The position numbers and the translations under genes were made by a program. The notes beneath the pieces are model-generated. The model did not search any database and was not told the DNA's origin. It saw only the letters and a list, made by a program, of their open reading frames with translations. 64,000 nt of DNA from Buchnera aphidicola (Periphyllus koelreuteriae) (GTDB lineage: Bacteria > Pseudomonadota > Gammaproteobacteria > Enterobacterales > Enterobacteriaceae): positions 191,261-255,260 of the forward strand of contig NZ_CP134981.1 of NCBI RefSeq assembly GCF_039360445.1, given 5' to 3'. How positions within the stretch are numbered: position 1 is the first letter of the stretch; the number at the start of each line of letters is the position of its first letter. Shown in pieces: positions 9,182 to 19,529 of this stretch.

Positions 9182-10324
9182 ATGTCAAATAATGAAGAAC
9201 AAAACAAATTTCCAACAGAAAATAAATTAAAAAAAGCAAAAAAAGATGGATTTTATACTTATTCTAGGGAATTAAATTCGTTTTTTTTACTTTTATTTTT
9301 TTTTATAATAATTTTTATTTTTAAAAAAAATATTATTAATAATATAATACATATTTTTATAATAAATTTTTCTTTTGATCATGAAATTACAAATGAAAAC
9401 TATTTATTTATTACAAAAAAAATGTTTGATTCAATTAAAAATTTATTTATTTTTTCTTTGTATATTTTATCATTTTTAACTTTAATAAATTTTTTTTCAC
9501 CAATGTGTTCTAGTAACTTTTCTTTTAATATTAAAATGATAAAAATTAATTTTGAAAATTTAAATTTTTTAAATAATATAAAAAAAAATTTTTCATATTA
9601 TATTTTTATTGATTTATTTAAAATTATATTTAAAATTGTTTTTAATATTATTTTAATTGGATATTTTTTTTATTTATTTTTTTTTAAAAATAATAATTTT
9701 TTTTATAAATCTTTAGATATTTGTTTATTTAAAAGTTTAAATTTATTTTTTATATATTATTTAATTTCTTTAATAAGTTTTGTTCCATCTGTAATATTTG
9801 ATATTTTTTTTGGTAATTATTTATATTATAAAAAATTAAAAATGAATGATCAAGAATTAAAAGATGATATTAAACGTTCTGAAGGTAATCCTTTAATAAA
9901 AAGTAAAATTAGAGAAAAATTACGTTCGATTTTGAAAGATAATTCTACTACTGAATTATTAAAATCTGATGTAGTAATCTTTAATTATAAAGGTTATGCT
10001 GTATCTTTAAAATATGATCATTATAATATGGTGAAACCTAAAATTATTTCTAAAGGTTTAGGAATATATTCTTTTAAAATTTTAAAATTATCAAAAAAAT
10101 ATAATATACCAATTTTTGAATCTCCAAAATTAGCTAAAAATTTATATAAATTTAGTCAAGTTGGACAAGATGTTCCTAGTTCATTTTATTTAGTTATTGC
10201 TGAAGTATTTGTTTGGGTTTGGAAATTAAAAAAATGGAAAAAAAAAGGAGGTATATATCCTCAACCACCACAAGATTTATCTATTCCATTAAATTTAAAT
10301 GTTTCGGGAAATAATAAAAAATGA
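9182..10324 (+). CDS. flhB: flagellar export apparatus protein FlhB, NPTH motif lost
   Basis: A 380-residue FlhB (E. coli 382), an inner-membrane component of the flagellar type III export gate. The N-terminal FPTENKLKKAKKDG and SREL segment, four hydrophobic membrane spans (about residues 30-50, 85-105, 140-165, 180-205) and the cytoplasmic domain (DDIKRSEGNPLIK, ending near AEVFVWVWKLKKWK) are recognisable. The autocleavage motif NPTH, which lies in VIVNNPTHYSVAL in E. coli, reads N268-Y-K-G271 in VIFNYKGYAVSL. Self-cleavage at N/P is therefore not expected. The stop overlaps the flhA start (ATGA), so the two are translationally coupled. Confidence 0.95.
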   Translation: MSNNEEQNKFPTENKLKKAKKDGFYTYSRELNSFFLLLFFFIIIFIFKKNIINNIIHIFIINFSFDHEITNENYLFITKKMFDSIKNLFIFSLYILSFLTLINFFSPMCSSNFSFNIKMIKINFENLNFLNNIKKNFSYYIFIDLFKIIFKIVFNIILIGYFFYLFFFKNNNFFYKSLDICLFKSLNLFFIYYLISLISFVPSVIFDIFFGNYLYYKKLKMNDQELKDDIKRSEGNPLIKSKIREKLRSILKDNSTTELLKSDVVIFNYKGYAVSLKYDHYNMVKPKIISKGLGIYSFKILKLSKKYNIPIFESPKLAKNLYKFSQVGQDVPSSFYLVIAEVFVWVWKLKKWKKKGGIYPQPPQDLSIPLNLNVSGNNKK

Positions 10325-12390
10325 TAAAATTTTTTTCTTTAAAAAATTTTTTAAAAAAAATAAATAAAATAAATTTTCAAGAAATATCAGGTCCAATATT
10401 AATTACAATAATTTTATCTATGATGATATTACCATTAAAACCAATTTTTTTAGATATATTTTTTACTTTTAATATATTTATTTCAATTGTTGTTTTATTA
10501 GTATCATTAGATACTAAAAGCATTTTAGATTTTACTGCTTTTCCAACCATTTTGTTATTTACAACATTATTTAGATTATCTTTAAATATAGCTTCTGCAA
10601 GAGTTATTTTATTATTTGGTCATTTAGGTCAATTTTCTGCTGGTCATGTTATAGAATCATTTGGTCATTTTTTAGTTGGGAACAACTTTTCTATTGGAAT
10701 TATAATTTTTTTAATTTTAGTTATTATAAATTTTATTGTGATTACAAAAGGAGCTGGTAGAATAGCAGAAGTAGGAGCTAGATTCATTTTAGATGGAATG
10801 CCTGGAAAACAAATGTCTATTGATTCAGATTTAAACGCTGGATTAATAAATGAAAATGAAGCAAAAAATAGAAGAAAAAATATTTCTCAAGAAGCAGATT
10901 TTTATGGATCAATGGATGGAGCTAGTAAATTTATTAGAGGTGATGCTATTGCTGGAATTTTAATTATGTTGATTAATATAATTGGTGGTTTGTTTATTGG
11001 ATTATTTCAACATAAAATGAGTATATTAAAAGCAATTAAAATATATACTTTGCTTACTATAGGAGATGGTCTTGTAGCTCAAATTCCTGCTTTAGTTATT
11101 TCTACAGCAGTTGCTGTAATGGTTACTCGAGTTGAAAATAATAAAAATGTTAGTGAACAAATTTTTAATCAATTATTTTATAATTTTAATATAATTTTTT
11201 TAAGTGGTATTATTTTAGGAATTTTTGGTTTAATACCTGGAATGCCGCATTTAATTTTTTTATTTTTTTCTATATTTTTATTGTTTTCTAAATTTTTATA
11301 TAAAAATTTTATATTTTTTTTAAAAAATAAAAAAAAAAATTTTATTATAAAAAATAAATTTGATCTTTCTTTAAAAGATATTCCGTTAGAAGATTGTTTA
11401 TCTATTACTTTAGGAAGTAATTTAATTGAATTAATGAATAATAAAAAAACTAATAATTTGTTTAATAAAATTTTTTATATAAGAAAAAAATATATGAATG
11501 AATTTGGTTTTTTATCTCCCAAAGTAAATATTAAAAGTGATTTAAATTTATTACCATATAATTATAAAATTTTTGTTAAAGGAGTAGAAAGTGGAGGAGG
11601 AAAAGTTTTTTTAAATAAATATATGGCAATTAGTTCTAAAATTTCAAATGAAAAATTATCTGGAAAAGAAACAATTGATCCTATTTTTGGTTTATCTGCT
11701 TTTTGGATAAAAAAAAAATTTATAGATATTGCCAAAAATAAAAAATATACAGTAATTGATTCTAGTACAGTGATTGCTACTCATTTTGATCATTTACTTT
11801 CTTTAAATATGAGTGAATTATTTGGTCGTCAAGAAATGCAAGATTTATTAAATAAAGTTAATTCCGAAATTCCTAAATTAACTGAAAATCTTATTCCAAA
11901 TACGTTTTCTTTAACTACTATTAAACAGGTATTTCAAAATCTTTTATTAGAAAATGTTCCAATTAAAGATATGAGAACTATTTTAGAAACTTTAATAGAA
12001 AACGTATCGTTTCAAAAAAATATTGATGAATTAACAAATATTGTTAGAATATCATTAGGAAAATTAATTATTCAAAAAATTTTTTTAAATAAAAAAAACA
12101 TTCATGTTATAGGTATTTCTTCAATTTTAGAAAATATTTTTATACAATGTTTAGAAAATTCTAAAAATATTGAACCTAATTTATTAAAAAATTTTATTCA
12201 AGAATCAAAAAAAGCAATTAACATACAAGAATCTATGAATTATCCTATTGTTTTTGTTGTATCTCATTCATTACGTTTTTTTATTTTTCGTTTGTTAAAA
12301 TCAATTTATTCAAAAATTTATGTTTTATCTAATTTAGAAATTCCAAATAATAAAAAAATTATTTTTGTAAGTATTATTGAAAAAATATAA
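10321..12390 (+). CDS. flhA: flagellar export apparatus protein FlhA
   Basis: A 689-residue FlhA (E. coli 692), the nonameric export-gate channel of the flagellar type III system. About eight membrane spans occupy the first 320 residues, and the FHIPEP family signature RIAEVGARFILDGMPGKQ is intact near residue 147, followed by MSIDSDLNAG. The cytoplasmic ring domain retains GRQEMQDLL and the ENVPIKDMRTILE helix. It overlaps flhB by four bases. Buchnera keeps hook-basal-body genes although it is non-motile; the structure is thought to act as an exporter, which is an inference from other work and not shown here. Confidence 0.96.
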   Translation: MIKFFSLKNFLKKINKINFQEISGPILITIILSMMILPLKPIFLDIFFTFNIFISIVVLLVSLDTKSILDFTAFPTILLFTTLFRLSLNIASARVILLFGHLGQFSAGHVIESFGHFLVGNNFSIGIIIFLILVIINFIVITKGAGRIAEVGARFILDGMPGKQMSIDSDLNAGLINENEAKNRRKNISQEADFYGSMDGASKFIRGDAIAGILIMLINIIGGLFIGLFQHKMSILKAIKIYTLLTIGDGLVAQIPALVISTAVAVMVTRVENNKNVSEQIFNQLFYNFNIIFLSGIILGIFGLIPGMPHLIFLFFSIFLLFSKFLYKNFIFFLKNKKKNFIIKNKFDLSLKDIPLEDCLSITLGSNLIELMNNKKTNNLFNKIFYIRKKYMNEFGFLSPKVNIKSDLNLLPYNYKIFVKGVESGGGKVFLNKYMAISSKISNEKLSGKETIDPIFGLSAFWIKKKFIDIAKNKKYTVIDSSTVIATHFDHLLSLNMSELFGRQEMQDLLNKVNSEIPKLTENLIPNTFSLTTIKQVFQNLLLENVPIKDMRTILETLIENVSFQKNIDELTNIVRISLGKLIIQKIFLNKKNIHVIGISSILENIFIQCLENSKNIEPNLLKNFIQESKKAINIQESMNYPIVFVVSHSLRFFIFRLLKSIYSKIYVLSNLEIPNNKKIIFVSIIEKI

Positions 12391-12411
12391 TCTATTTTAT
12401 AGATAATATAT

Positions 12412-14145
12412 TTATATACATTTTGTAACTTTAATTCCTAAAACGTTCAGTCCTTTTTTTAAAATTTTAGAAATTAAATATGATATTTTTAATCTTGTTA
12501 TTTGTTTTTTTTTTGAATTACTTTTTAATATTTTATATTTTTCATAAAATTTTGAGTATTTTGATGATAATTCATAAATATAAGAACAAATTAAATGTGG
12601 TTGTCCATTTTTTGCTGATTTATATATTATTTCTTTAAATTCAAGAATTTTTATTGATAATATTAATTCTAATTTATTTGAAATAAAAAATTTTTCTTTT
12701 GAATGAAATAAATTTTTATTATATTTTTTTAAAATAGATTGAATTCTTGTATATGTATATTGAATATATAATGATGTATTTCCTTCAAAAGATAAAATTA
12801 AATTCCAATTAAAAATATAATTTGTTTTTCTGTTTTTAGATAAATCTGAATATTTAATTGCTCCAATTCCAATGATTTTAGATAATGAATTTAATTCTAT
12901 AGAATCAATTTTTTTATTTTTTTTTAAAATAATTTTTTTTGCTCTTTTTATTGCTTCTTTAATTAATTTTAATAATTTAACTGTATTTCCAGATCTAGTT
13001 TTAAATGGACGATTTTTTTTTGATAACATCATACCAAATATATGGTGTTTAACTTTTAATTTATTTGATATATATCCTGCTTGTTTAGAAATTTTATATA
13101 TTTGATTTAAATGTTGTTTTTGACGTGAATCAACATAATATAAAATGATGTTTGCTTTTAATTTTTCATATCTATATTTTATACACGCAATATCAATAGC
13201 TGAATATAAAAATGGTCCATTTTTTTTTTTTATAATTACTCCCATTTGATCTCCATTTCTATTTTTTTTATTTTTTAAAAAAATAATTATATTTCCATTT
13301 TTTTTAACTGCAATTTTTTTTTTTATAAGATCTTTTTTAATTTCTGGTAACATATTTTTATAAAAACTTTCTCCAAAAATATGTTTATTTTTTAATGTAA
13401 TATTTAATAATTTATAAATTTTTTTATTTTGTTTTATATTAATTTTTACAATATATTTCCATATTTTATAATATGATTTTTTATGTTTTTGTATTTTTTT
13501 AGTATATTTATTTGATTGATTCATAAAAAATTTATTTTTAGAACATAATTTTTTTGCTTTACAATATATTTTTTCTAATTTTGATATAGACATATTTTTT
13601 ATATTTTTAATTTTTTTTTTATTTTTTAAATAATAGATAATCATTCCAAATTGATTTCCAAAATCTCCAACATGATTCATTCGAATAACTTGATATCCTG
13701 AATATTCCATAATTCTTGCTACAGAATCACCTATTACTGTTGATCTTAAATGACCAACGTGCATAGATTTCGCTAAATTAGGTGAAGAATAATCAATAAC
13801 TACTATTTTTTTAAAATATTTTTTCTTTTTTACTTTCATTTTGTTTATATAAAACATTTTATTTAAATTTTTTTCTATCCATTTTTTTTTTAAATAAATA
13901 TTTATAAAACATGGTTTAGAAAAAATTGCTTTTTCTATTATTTTTTTTGAATATAATTGTTTTATTATTTTTTTTTTTATTTTTTTTAATGACAGTTTTA
14001 ATATCTTAGAAATTTGAAATAAATTATTTATTTGATAATGTCCATTATTTATATTTTTATTTTTTTGAATAGATATTTTTATAATTGATTTATATTTAAT
14101 AAATTTTTTTTTTATAATTTTTTTTAATATTGATTTAATATTCAT
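12412..14145 (-). CDS. argS: arginyl-tRNA synthetase
   Basis: A 577-residue class I ArgRS, the same length as in E. coli. The HIGH-type signature HVGH occurs in SPNLAKSMHVGHLRSTVIGD near residue 130. The N-terminal Add1 domain is lysine-rich and diverged, while FGMMLSKKNRPFKTRSG (KMSK-equivalent loop region) and the C-terminal anticodon-binding helices ending GLNVLGI are present. ArgRS charges tRNA-Arg and needs the tRNA for amino-acid activation. The gene faces flhA tail to tail with 21 bases between them, and lies divergent from the rrs promoter, an argS-rrs neighbourhood known in Buchnera. Confidence 0.97.
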   Translation of the reverse strand: MNIKSILKKIIKKKFIKYKSIIKISIQKNKNINNGHYQINNLFQISKILKLSLKKIKKKIIKQLYSKKIIEKAIFSKPCFINIYLKKKWIEKNLNKMFYINKMKVKKKKYFKKIVVIDYSSPNLAKSMHVGHLRSTVIGDSVARIMEYSGYQVIRMNHVGDFGNQFGMIIYYLKNKKKIKNIKNMSISKLEKIYCKAKKLCSKNKFFMNQSNKYTKKIQKHKKSYYKIWKYIVKINIKQNKKIYKLLNITLKNKHIFGESFYKNMLPEIKKDLIKKKIAVKKNGNIIIFLKNKKNRNGDQMGVIIKKKNGPFLYSAIDIACIKYRYEKLKANIILYYVDSRQKQHLNQIYKISKQAGYISNKLKVKHHIFGMMLSKKNRPFKTRSGNTVKLLKLIKEAIKRAKKIILKKNKKIDSIELNSLSKIIGIGAIKYSDLSKNRKTNYIFNWNLILSFEGNTSLYIQYTYTRIQSILKKYNKNLFHSKEKFFISNKLELILSIKILEFKEIIYKSAKNGQPHLICSYIYELSSKYSKFYEKYKILKSNSKKKQITRLKISYLISKILKKGLNVLGIKVTKCI

Positions 14146-14261
14146 AAATTCTCTTTTTAATAAGTATTAAGTTTGATTTTTTGTATTTTTTTAAAAAAAA
14201 ATTAGATTTATATGTATTATATCTATTTTTTAAAAATTTTTATAAAAAAATAAAAATATAT

Positions 14262-14290
14262 TTGACAAAAATAAAAATATATTATATTAT
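14262..14290 (+). promoter_or_regulatory. sigma-70 promoter of the rrs unit
   Basis: A consensus -35 box TTGACA at 14262-14267 is followed after 17 bases by TATTAT at 14285-14290, a good -10 box. It lies about 125 bases before mature 16S and just upstream of boxA and the RNase III arm, where an rRNA promoter should be. Most AT-rich stretches here give chance -10 boxes, but the exact TTGACA with ideal spacing in this position is persuasive. Confidence 0.7.
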
Positions 14291-14310
14291 TAAAAAACTT
14301 TAATTAGTAA

Positions 14311-14323
14311 CGCTCTTTTAAAA
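14311..14323 (+). promoter_or_regulatory. boxA-like antitermination site in rrs leader
   Basis: The leader reads CGCTCTTTTAAAA, close to the E. coli rrn boxA TGCTCTTTAACAA, and sits just after the predicted transcription start and before the 16S processing stem. BoxA RNA binds NusB-S10 and recruits the rRNA antitermination complex, which in E. coli also contains NusA, NusG and SuhB. A suhB gene without catalytic ligands is encoded at 34704-35480. Confidence 0.5.
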
Positions 14324-14348
14324 AATATCAGAAAATCTGTGTGGGCAC
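14321..14348 (+). other. 5' arm of pre-16S RNase III processing stem
   Basis: These 28 bases pair with 16000-16027 with one mismatch, including the GC-rich core TGTGTGGGCAC. The two arms bracket 16S exactly as the pre-16S processing stem does in enteric bacteria, where RNase III cuts both strands. The matching enzyme gene rnc is at 21772-22452. Confidence 0.85.
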
Positions 14349-14414
14349 AGAAAAATTTAAGTGCAAAAATTATTTAATTATAATTCGTTTTATTTACTTA
14401 ATTCAAAGTTTTAA

Positions 14415-15976
<1,562 letters not shown>

Positions 15977-15999
15977 AAAGTCACTTTATAAATTATAAA

Positions 16000-16027
16000 G
16001 TGCCCACACAGATTATCTGATATTTTT
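16000..16027 (+). other. 3' arm of pre-16S RNase III processing stem
   Basis: Complementary to 14321-14348 over 28 bases with a single mismatch, lying 24 bases after the mature 16S 3' end and before trnI. A small hairpin with arms CACTTTATA and TATAAAGTG (15982-16002) lies just before and partly overlaps it. Confidence 0.85.
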
Positions 16028-16047
16028 AAAGCTTTTATTAAAAAAAA

Positions 16048-16121
16048 AGGCTTGTAGCTCAGTTGGTTAGAGCACACCCCTGATAAGGGTGAGGTCGGTG
16101 GTTCAAGTCCACTCAGGCCTA
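16048..16121 (+). tRNA. trnI: tRNA-Ile (GAU)
   Basis: A 74-base cloverleaf very close to E. coli ileT: acceptor AGGCTTG pairing with CAGGCCT, D-arm AGCTCAGTTGGTTAGAGC, anticodon loop CTGATAA with GAT, T-arm GGTTCAAGTCC, discriminator A. CCA is not encoded (the gene is followed by TTT), so it must be added after transcription. It is cotranscribed with 16S, as in the enteric 16S-Ile-Ala-23S arrangement. Confidence 0.97.
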
Positions 16122-16202
16122 TTTTAACACCTTTATCTTAATAATATATATTTTAAAAAAATTATTTTAATTAATATTTTTTTTTATATTTTTTTAAAAA
16201 AT

Positions 16203-16275
16203 GGGGCTATAGCTCAGCTGGGAGAGCGCCTGCCTTGCACGCAGGAGGCCAGCGGTTCGATCCCGCTTAGCTCCA
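16203..16275 (+). tRNA. trnA: tRNA-Ala (UGC)
   Basis: A 73-base cloverleaf close to E. coli alaT: acceptor GGGGCTA with TAGCTCC, including the G3:U70 pair that is the alanine identity element, anticodon loop CTTGCAC with TGC, T-arm with TTCGATC, discriminator A. CCA is not encoded. It is the last gene of the rrs unit; the convergent gloB gene ends only three bases beyond it, so no 23S gene can follow here. Confidence 0.97.
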
Positions 16276-16278
16276 AAT

Positions 16279-17034
16279 TTAAAATTGATCTTTAATTTTT
16301 CTTAAATTACAAAAATAATTTATTTCATTATATGAAGAATACCAATAATTAATAACATCTTTAATATAATTATTCTTTGTTTTTAAAAAAATATTTATTT
16401 TTTTTTCAAAATTAAGATTGTTATAATATTTTATATTTTTTATATTTTTTTTTATAAAATTAAAATATTCTTTGATTTCTAAATCTTTTTTAAATAAATA
16501 ATTTGAAAATTTTAAATTTGAAAATGTATATTTATGTGAATTAAAAAAAATTGTTTTTTTTGGTAATCTCATGATCTTTTTTAAAGAAAAATAAAGATTT
16601 TTTGAACATCCATCAATAGTTTTTCCACATCCTCCAGAAAATAAAATATCTCCACAAAATAAATATTTTTCAAAATAATATGAAACATCTATTTTTGTAT
16701 GTCCTGGTGTAAAAATTATATAAAACACTTTATTAAATAAAAAAATTTTTTTTTCTTTTTTAATTATATTTTGATTTGTTTTACTAACAAAATTTAATTT
16801 TTTTGGAGTAAATATTTTTATTTTAGGATAATATTTTAATAATTTAAAAATTCCATTAATATGATCACAATGTAAATGTGTAATTAAAATTATTATTGGT
16901 TTTAAATTAAATTTTTCTAATTTTTTAATAATTATATTTGATTTTCCTGGATCGATTATAATACATTTATTTTTTTTTGAAATAATCCAAACAATATTAT
17001 CATTTAAAATTTCTATTCCTCTAATATTTATCAT
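16279..17034 (-). CDS. gloB: hydroxyacylglutathione hydrolase (glyoxalase II)
   Basis: A 251-residue metallo-beta-lactamase-fold hydrolase, the same length as E. coli GloB, which cleaves S-lactoylglutathione to lactate and glutathione. The dinuclear metal motif THLHCDH gives H53, H55, D57 and H58; GHTKIDVSYYF, the bridging aspartate in FCGDILFSGGCGK, and NSHKYTFSNL are also present. The start overlaps the rnhA stop by four bases (ATGA), so the pair is translationally coupled. The 3' end lies three bases from trnA. The gloB-rnhA-dnaQ-trnD order is the E. coli order with mltD and yafS removed. Confidence 0.94.
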   Translation of the reverse strand: MINIRGIEILNDNIVWIISKKNKCIIIDPGKSNIIIKKLEKFNLKPIIILITHLHCDHINGIFKLLKYYPKIKIFTPKKLNFVSKTNQNIIKKEKKIFLFNKVFYIIFTPGHTKIDVSYYFEKYLFCGDILFSGGCGKTIDGCSKNLYFSLKKIMRLPKKTIFFNSHKYTFSNLKFSNYLFKKDLEIKEYFNFIKKNIKNIKYYNNLNFEKKINIFLKTKNNYIKDVINYWYSSYNEINYFCNLRKIKDQF

Positions 17035-17549
17035 TTGTGTTCCTTATTTAAAATTTTTTTATAATAAAAAATTTCTTTTACATATCCTATATCTTTTTTT
17101 GTTGGATTTTTTGCTGATTTTTTTGCTTTAATATCACATAATTCATTTTCTAATTGACCTGAATGGCTTTTAATCCAAATCCATTTTATTTTTTTATGTT
17201 TTTGAATTGCATTATTTAATCTTATCCAAAGATCAATATTTTTTACTTTTGTATTATTTTTTTTTTTCCAATTATTTTGTTTCCATTGATTCATCCATTT
17301 TGTAAAACCATAATTTACATATTTACTATCTGTATTAATTATAATATTTGATGGTATATTTATTTTTTCTATTCCAATTATTACACTTATCAATTCCATT
17401 CTATTATTAGTGGTTAAAAAAAAACCTGAACTAAAAATTTTTGTTAAATTTTTATATTTTATGATTGTACAAAAACCACCCGGTCCTGGGTTTCCTAAAC
17501 ATGATCCATCAGTAAATATTGAAATTACATTTTTTTTTTTTAATTTCAT
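17031..17549 (-). CDS. rnhA: ribonuclease HI
   Basis: A 172-residue RNase HI (E. coli 155) that degrades RNA in RNA-DNA hybrids. The four acidic catalytic residues are visible: D14 in FTDGSCLGNPGPGG, E52 in NNRMEL, D74 in NTDSKY and D139 in NELCDIKA. The extra length is a lysine-rich C-terminal tail (about 15 residues after DIGYVKEI). It lies divergent from dnaQ with 29 bases between the start codons, so both promoters must share that small space or overlap the genes. Confidence 0.96.
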   Translation of the reverse strand: MKLKKKNVISIFTDGSCLGNPGPGGFCTIIKYKNLTKIFSSGFFLTTNNRMELISVIIGIEKINIPSNIIINTDSKYVNYGFTKWMNQWKQNNWKKKNNTKVKNIDLWIRLNNAIQKHKKIKWIWIKSHSGQLENELCDIKAKKSAKNPTKKDIGYVKEIFYYKKILNKEHK

Positions 17550-17578
17550 TTTTAAAAATTCTCATTTTAAAAAAATAT

Positions 17579-18301
17579 ATGAATAATAAACATTTTCGTC
17601 AAATTGTTCTTGATACGGAAACAACAGGAATAAATAAAGAAGGTCCTGTATATTTAAATCATAGAATTATAGAGATTGGAGCAGTAGAAATAATTAATCG
17701 TAAAATTACTAAAAATAAATTTCACATATATATTAATCCAAATCGATCAATAGAAAAAGAAGCTTATAATATTCATGGAATTTCTAATAATTTTTTATTA
17801 GATAAACCAAATTTTTCTAAAATTTATAAAAATTTTATTAATTATGTAAAAAATTCTGAATTAATTATTCATAATTCTAAATTTGATTTAGGTTTTATAA
17901 ATTATGAATTAAAATTATTAAATAAAAATATAAAAAATATATTAAATTATTGTACCATAATAGATACATTAAAATTATCAAGAAAAATTTTTCCTGGTAG
18001 AAAAAATAGTTTAGAAGCTTTATGTAAACGTTATAAAATTTATGATAATAGAAAATTTCATAGTGCAATATTAGATGCTAAATTATTAGCAAAAGTATAT
18101 TTATTAATGACATCTAAACAAAAATCTTTTAATTTTATAAATAAAAAAATTAATAATGTTAAAAAAAAAAATAAAATATTTAAAAATAATAAAAAAATTT
18201 ATTTAAAAAAATCAAATAATATTGAGAATATTCTCCATAAAAAATATTTAAAAAAAATGAAAAAAAATGGAAATTGTATTTGGTTTGATATAAAAAGTTA
18301 A
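17579..18301 (+). CDS. dnaQ: DNA polymerase III epsilon subunit (proofreading)
   Basis: A 240-residue DnaQ (E. coli 243). Exo motifs are intact: D12 and E14 in VLDTETTG, D103 in HNSKFDLGF, H161 and D166 in FHSAILDAKLL. These bind the two metals of the 3'-5' exonuclease. The C-terminal alpha-binding tail after about residue 185 is lysine-rich but ends NGNCIWFD, like E. coli GGSCLWRA. I start at ATG 17579, which matches the E. coli N-terminus; the frame remains open upstream to 17519 but that overlaps rnhA. Proofreading is therefore retained in this lineage despite loss of many repair genes. Confidence 0.95.
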   Translation: MNNKHFRQIVLDTETTGINKEGPVYLNHRIIEIGAVEIINRKITKNKFHIYINPNRSIEKEAYNIHGISNNFLLDKPNFSKIYKNFINYVKNSELIIHNSKFDLGFINYELKLLNKNIKNILNYCTIIDTLKLSRKIFPGRKNSLEALCKRYKIYDNRKFHSAILDAKLLAKVYLLMTSKQKSFNFINKKINNVKKKNKIFKNNKKIYLKKSNNIENILHKKYLKKMKKNGNCIWFDIKS

Positions 18302-18365
18302 TAAAATATTGTTTTTTTATAAAAATATAGTATAATTATTATATAAAAATTTTTTTAAAAAATTT

Positions 18366-18439
18366 GGTGCGGTAGTTCAGATGGTTAGAATATCGGCCTG
18401 TCACGCCGGAGGTCACGGGTTCGAGCCCCGTCCGCACCG
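18366..18439 (+). tRNA. trnD: tRNA-Asp (GUC)
   Basis: A 74-base cloverleaf: acceptor GGTGCGG with CCGCACC, D-arm TAGTTCAGATGGTTAGAATA, anticodon loop CTGTCAC with GTC, T-arm GGGTTCGAGCCCC, discriminator G as required for aspartate. CCA is not encoded. It corresponds to E. coli aspV, which also follows dnaQ. The ORF on the opposite strand here is an artefact. Confidence 0.97.
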
Positions 18440-18819
18440 ATATAAATTTTTCTTCTATCTTTTTATTATTATAAAAAATTATTTTTTTAATTAAAAAATA
18501 TTTTTTTATAATATTTAAAAAAAAATACAATATATAAAAATATTTAAATTATAAGTAATTTCATTCATAAAAAAATAATAGTAATTATTAAAATATATAT
18601 CTTAAAACAATATTATATTTTTTAAAAATATTTATATTTTTATTTAATTTAATTATATTATTGAGATTTAATTAATTGATTGATTTAAAAAAATATAAGA
18701 TATATTTTTTATTATTTATAATTCTACTATTATTAAATATATTTAAAAAAATATATTTTTTATATAAAAATATTTTAAAAAATATTCTTATTTTTAATAT
18801 TTTAAAATAAGGAAATTAT
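18440..18819. other. 380-base AT-rich spacer between trnD and grpE
   Basis: No frame, RNA gene or convincing hairpin is visible. It should contain the grpE promoter; I looked for a sigma-32 type -35 (CTTGAA) and -10 (CCCCAT) and could not find a clear pair. Confidence 0.5.
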
Positions 18820-19359
18820 ATGATGATACAAAAAAAAAAAGATATTAATAAAAATGATATAAATAATAAAGAAGATAAATTTAAAATTAAAAATAAAATA
18901 AAATATTTAAAGAAAAATAATAAAAAATTAAAAAAAAATATAATTTCTTTAAAAAAAAAAAATAAAAATAAAATTGAAAAAGTACAAATTAGATGCAGAA
19001 AAGAAATAGAATTATCTTATAAATTTTCTTTAGAAAACATTTTTTCTTCTATTTTACCAATTTTAGATAGTTTAGAAATGGCAACATTATCTTTAAATGA
19101 TAATAAAAATATAGAATATTATAAAATTTATAAAAAATTAAAAAAATTAAAAAATTATTTTATTAAAATTTTAATTAATAATAATGTAAAAATAATTGAT
19201 AAAATTAATGTTCGGTTTAATCCATTGTTTCATCAAGCTATGTTTTTAAAATTTTCAAAAGATATAAAAGAAAATAATATTATAGATGTTCTTCAAAAAG
19301 GATATTTATTACATGATCGTTTATTAAGAGCTGCAATGGTTTCCGTTTCTAAAATTTAA
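18820..19359 (+). CDS. grpE: nucleotide exchange factor GrpE of DnaK
   Basis: A 179-residue GrpE (E. coli 197), the ADP-release factor of the DnaK chaperone. The first 75 residues are a lysine-rich coiled coil; the four-helix and beta-wing part carries the family marks ILPILDSLEMA, VRFNPLFHQAMFLKF and a VLQKGYLLHDRLLRAAMVSVSK ending. TAAGGAAA stands eight bases before the first of two adjacent ATG codons (18820 or 18823). In E. coli nadK, recN and bamE lie between grpE and smpB; here the two are adjacent. Downstream hairpin at 19408. Confidence 0.93.
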   Translation: MMIQKKKDINKNDINNKEDKFKIKNKIKYLKKNNKKLKKNIISLKKKNKNKIEKVQIRCRKEIELSYKFSLENIFSSILPILDSLEMATLSLNDNKNIEYYKIYKKLKKLKNYFIKILINNNVKIIDKINVRFNPLFHQAMFLKFSKDIKENNIIDVLQKGYLLHDRLLRAAMVSVSKI

Positions 19360-19407
19360 TTTTTATATAATACATTTTTACAAAAAATAATTTAAAAAAA
19401 TAATTAC

Positions 19408-19442
19408 AAGTCTTGATTATCATTATATAAAAATCAAGACTT
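19408..19442 (+). terminator. hairpin terminator after grpE
   Basis: Perfect 11-bp stem AAGTCTTGATT / AATCAAGACTT with a 13-base loop and three G-C pairs, 49 bases after the grpE stop, followed by a short T-rich run. Given the rarity of G and C here the arm match is unlikely to be chance. Consistent with intrinsic termination. Confidence 0.6.
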
Positions 19443-19529
19443 TAAATTTTTAAAAATATATAAATTTTTATATATTTATTTTTTTATATTTTTTTAAAAA
19501 AAATTTTTATTACTTTAAAGTTTAATATT

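Noticed and set aside
12386..12410. Short palindrome ATCTAT-TTT-ATAGAT between flhA and argS
   Set aside because: Only six paired bases with one G-C; too weak to call a bidirectional terminator.
17519..17578. N-terminal extension of DnaQ starting 20 codons earlier
   Set aside because: It would overlap rnhA, has no family match, and the internal ATG at 17579 matches the known N-terminus.
18339..18530. 63-codon minus-strand frame over tRNA-Asp
   Set aside because: It is produced by reading the tRNA complement; the tRNA cloverleaf explains the sequence.
18660..18800. Heat-shock (sigma-32) promoter for grpE
   Set aside because: Expected biologically, but no -35/-10 pair of that type could be identified with confidence.
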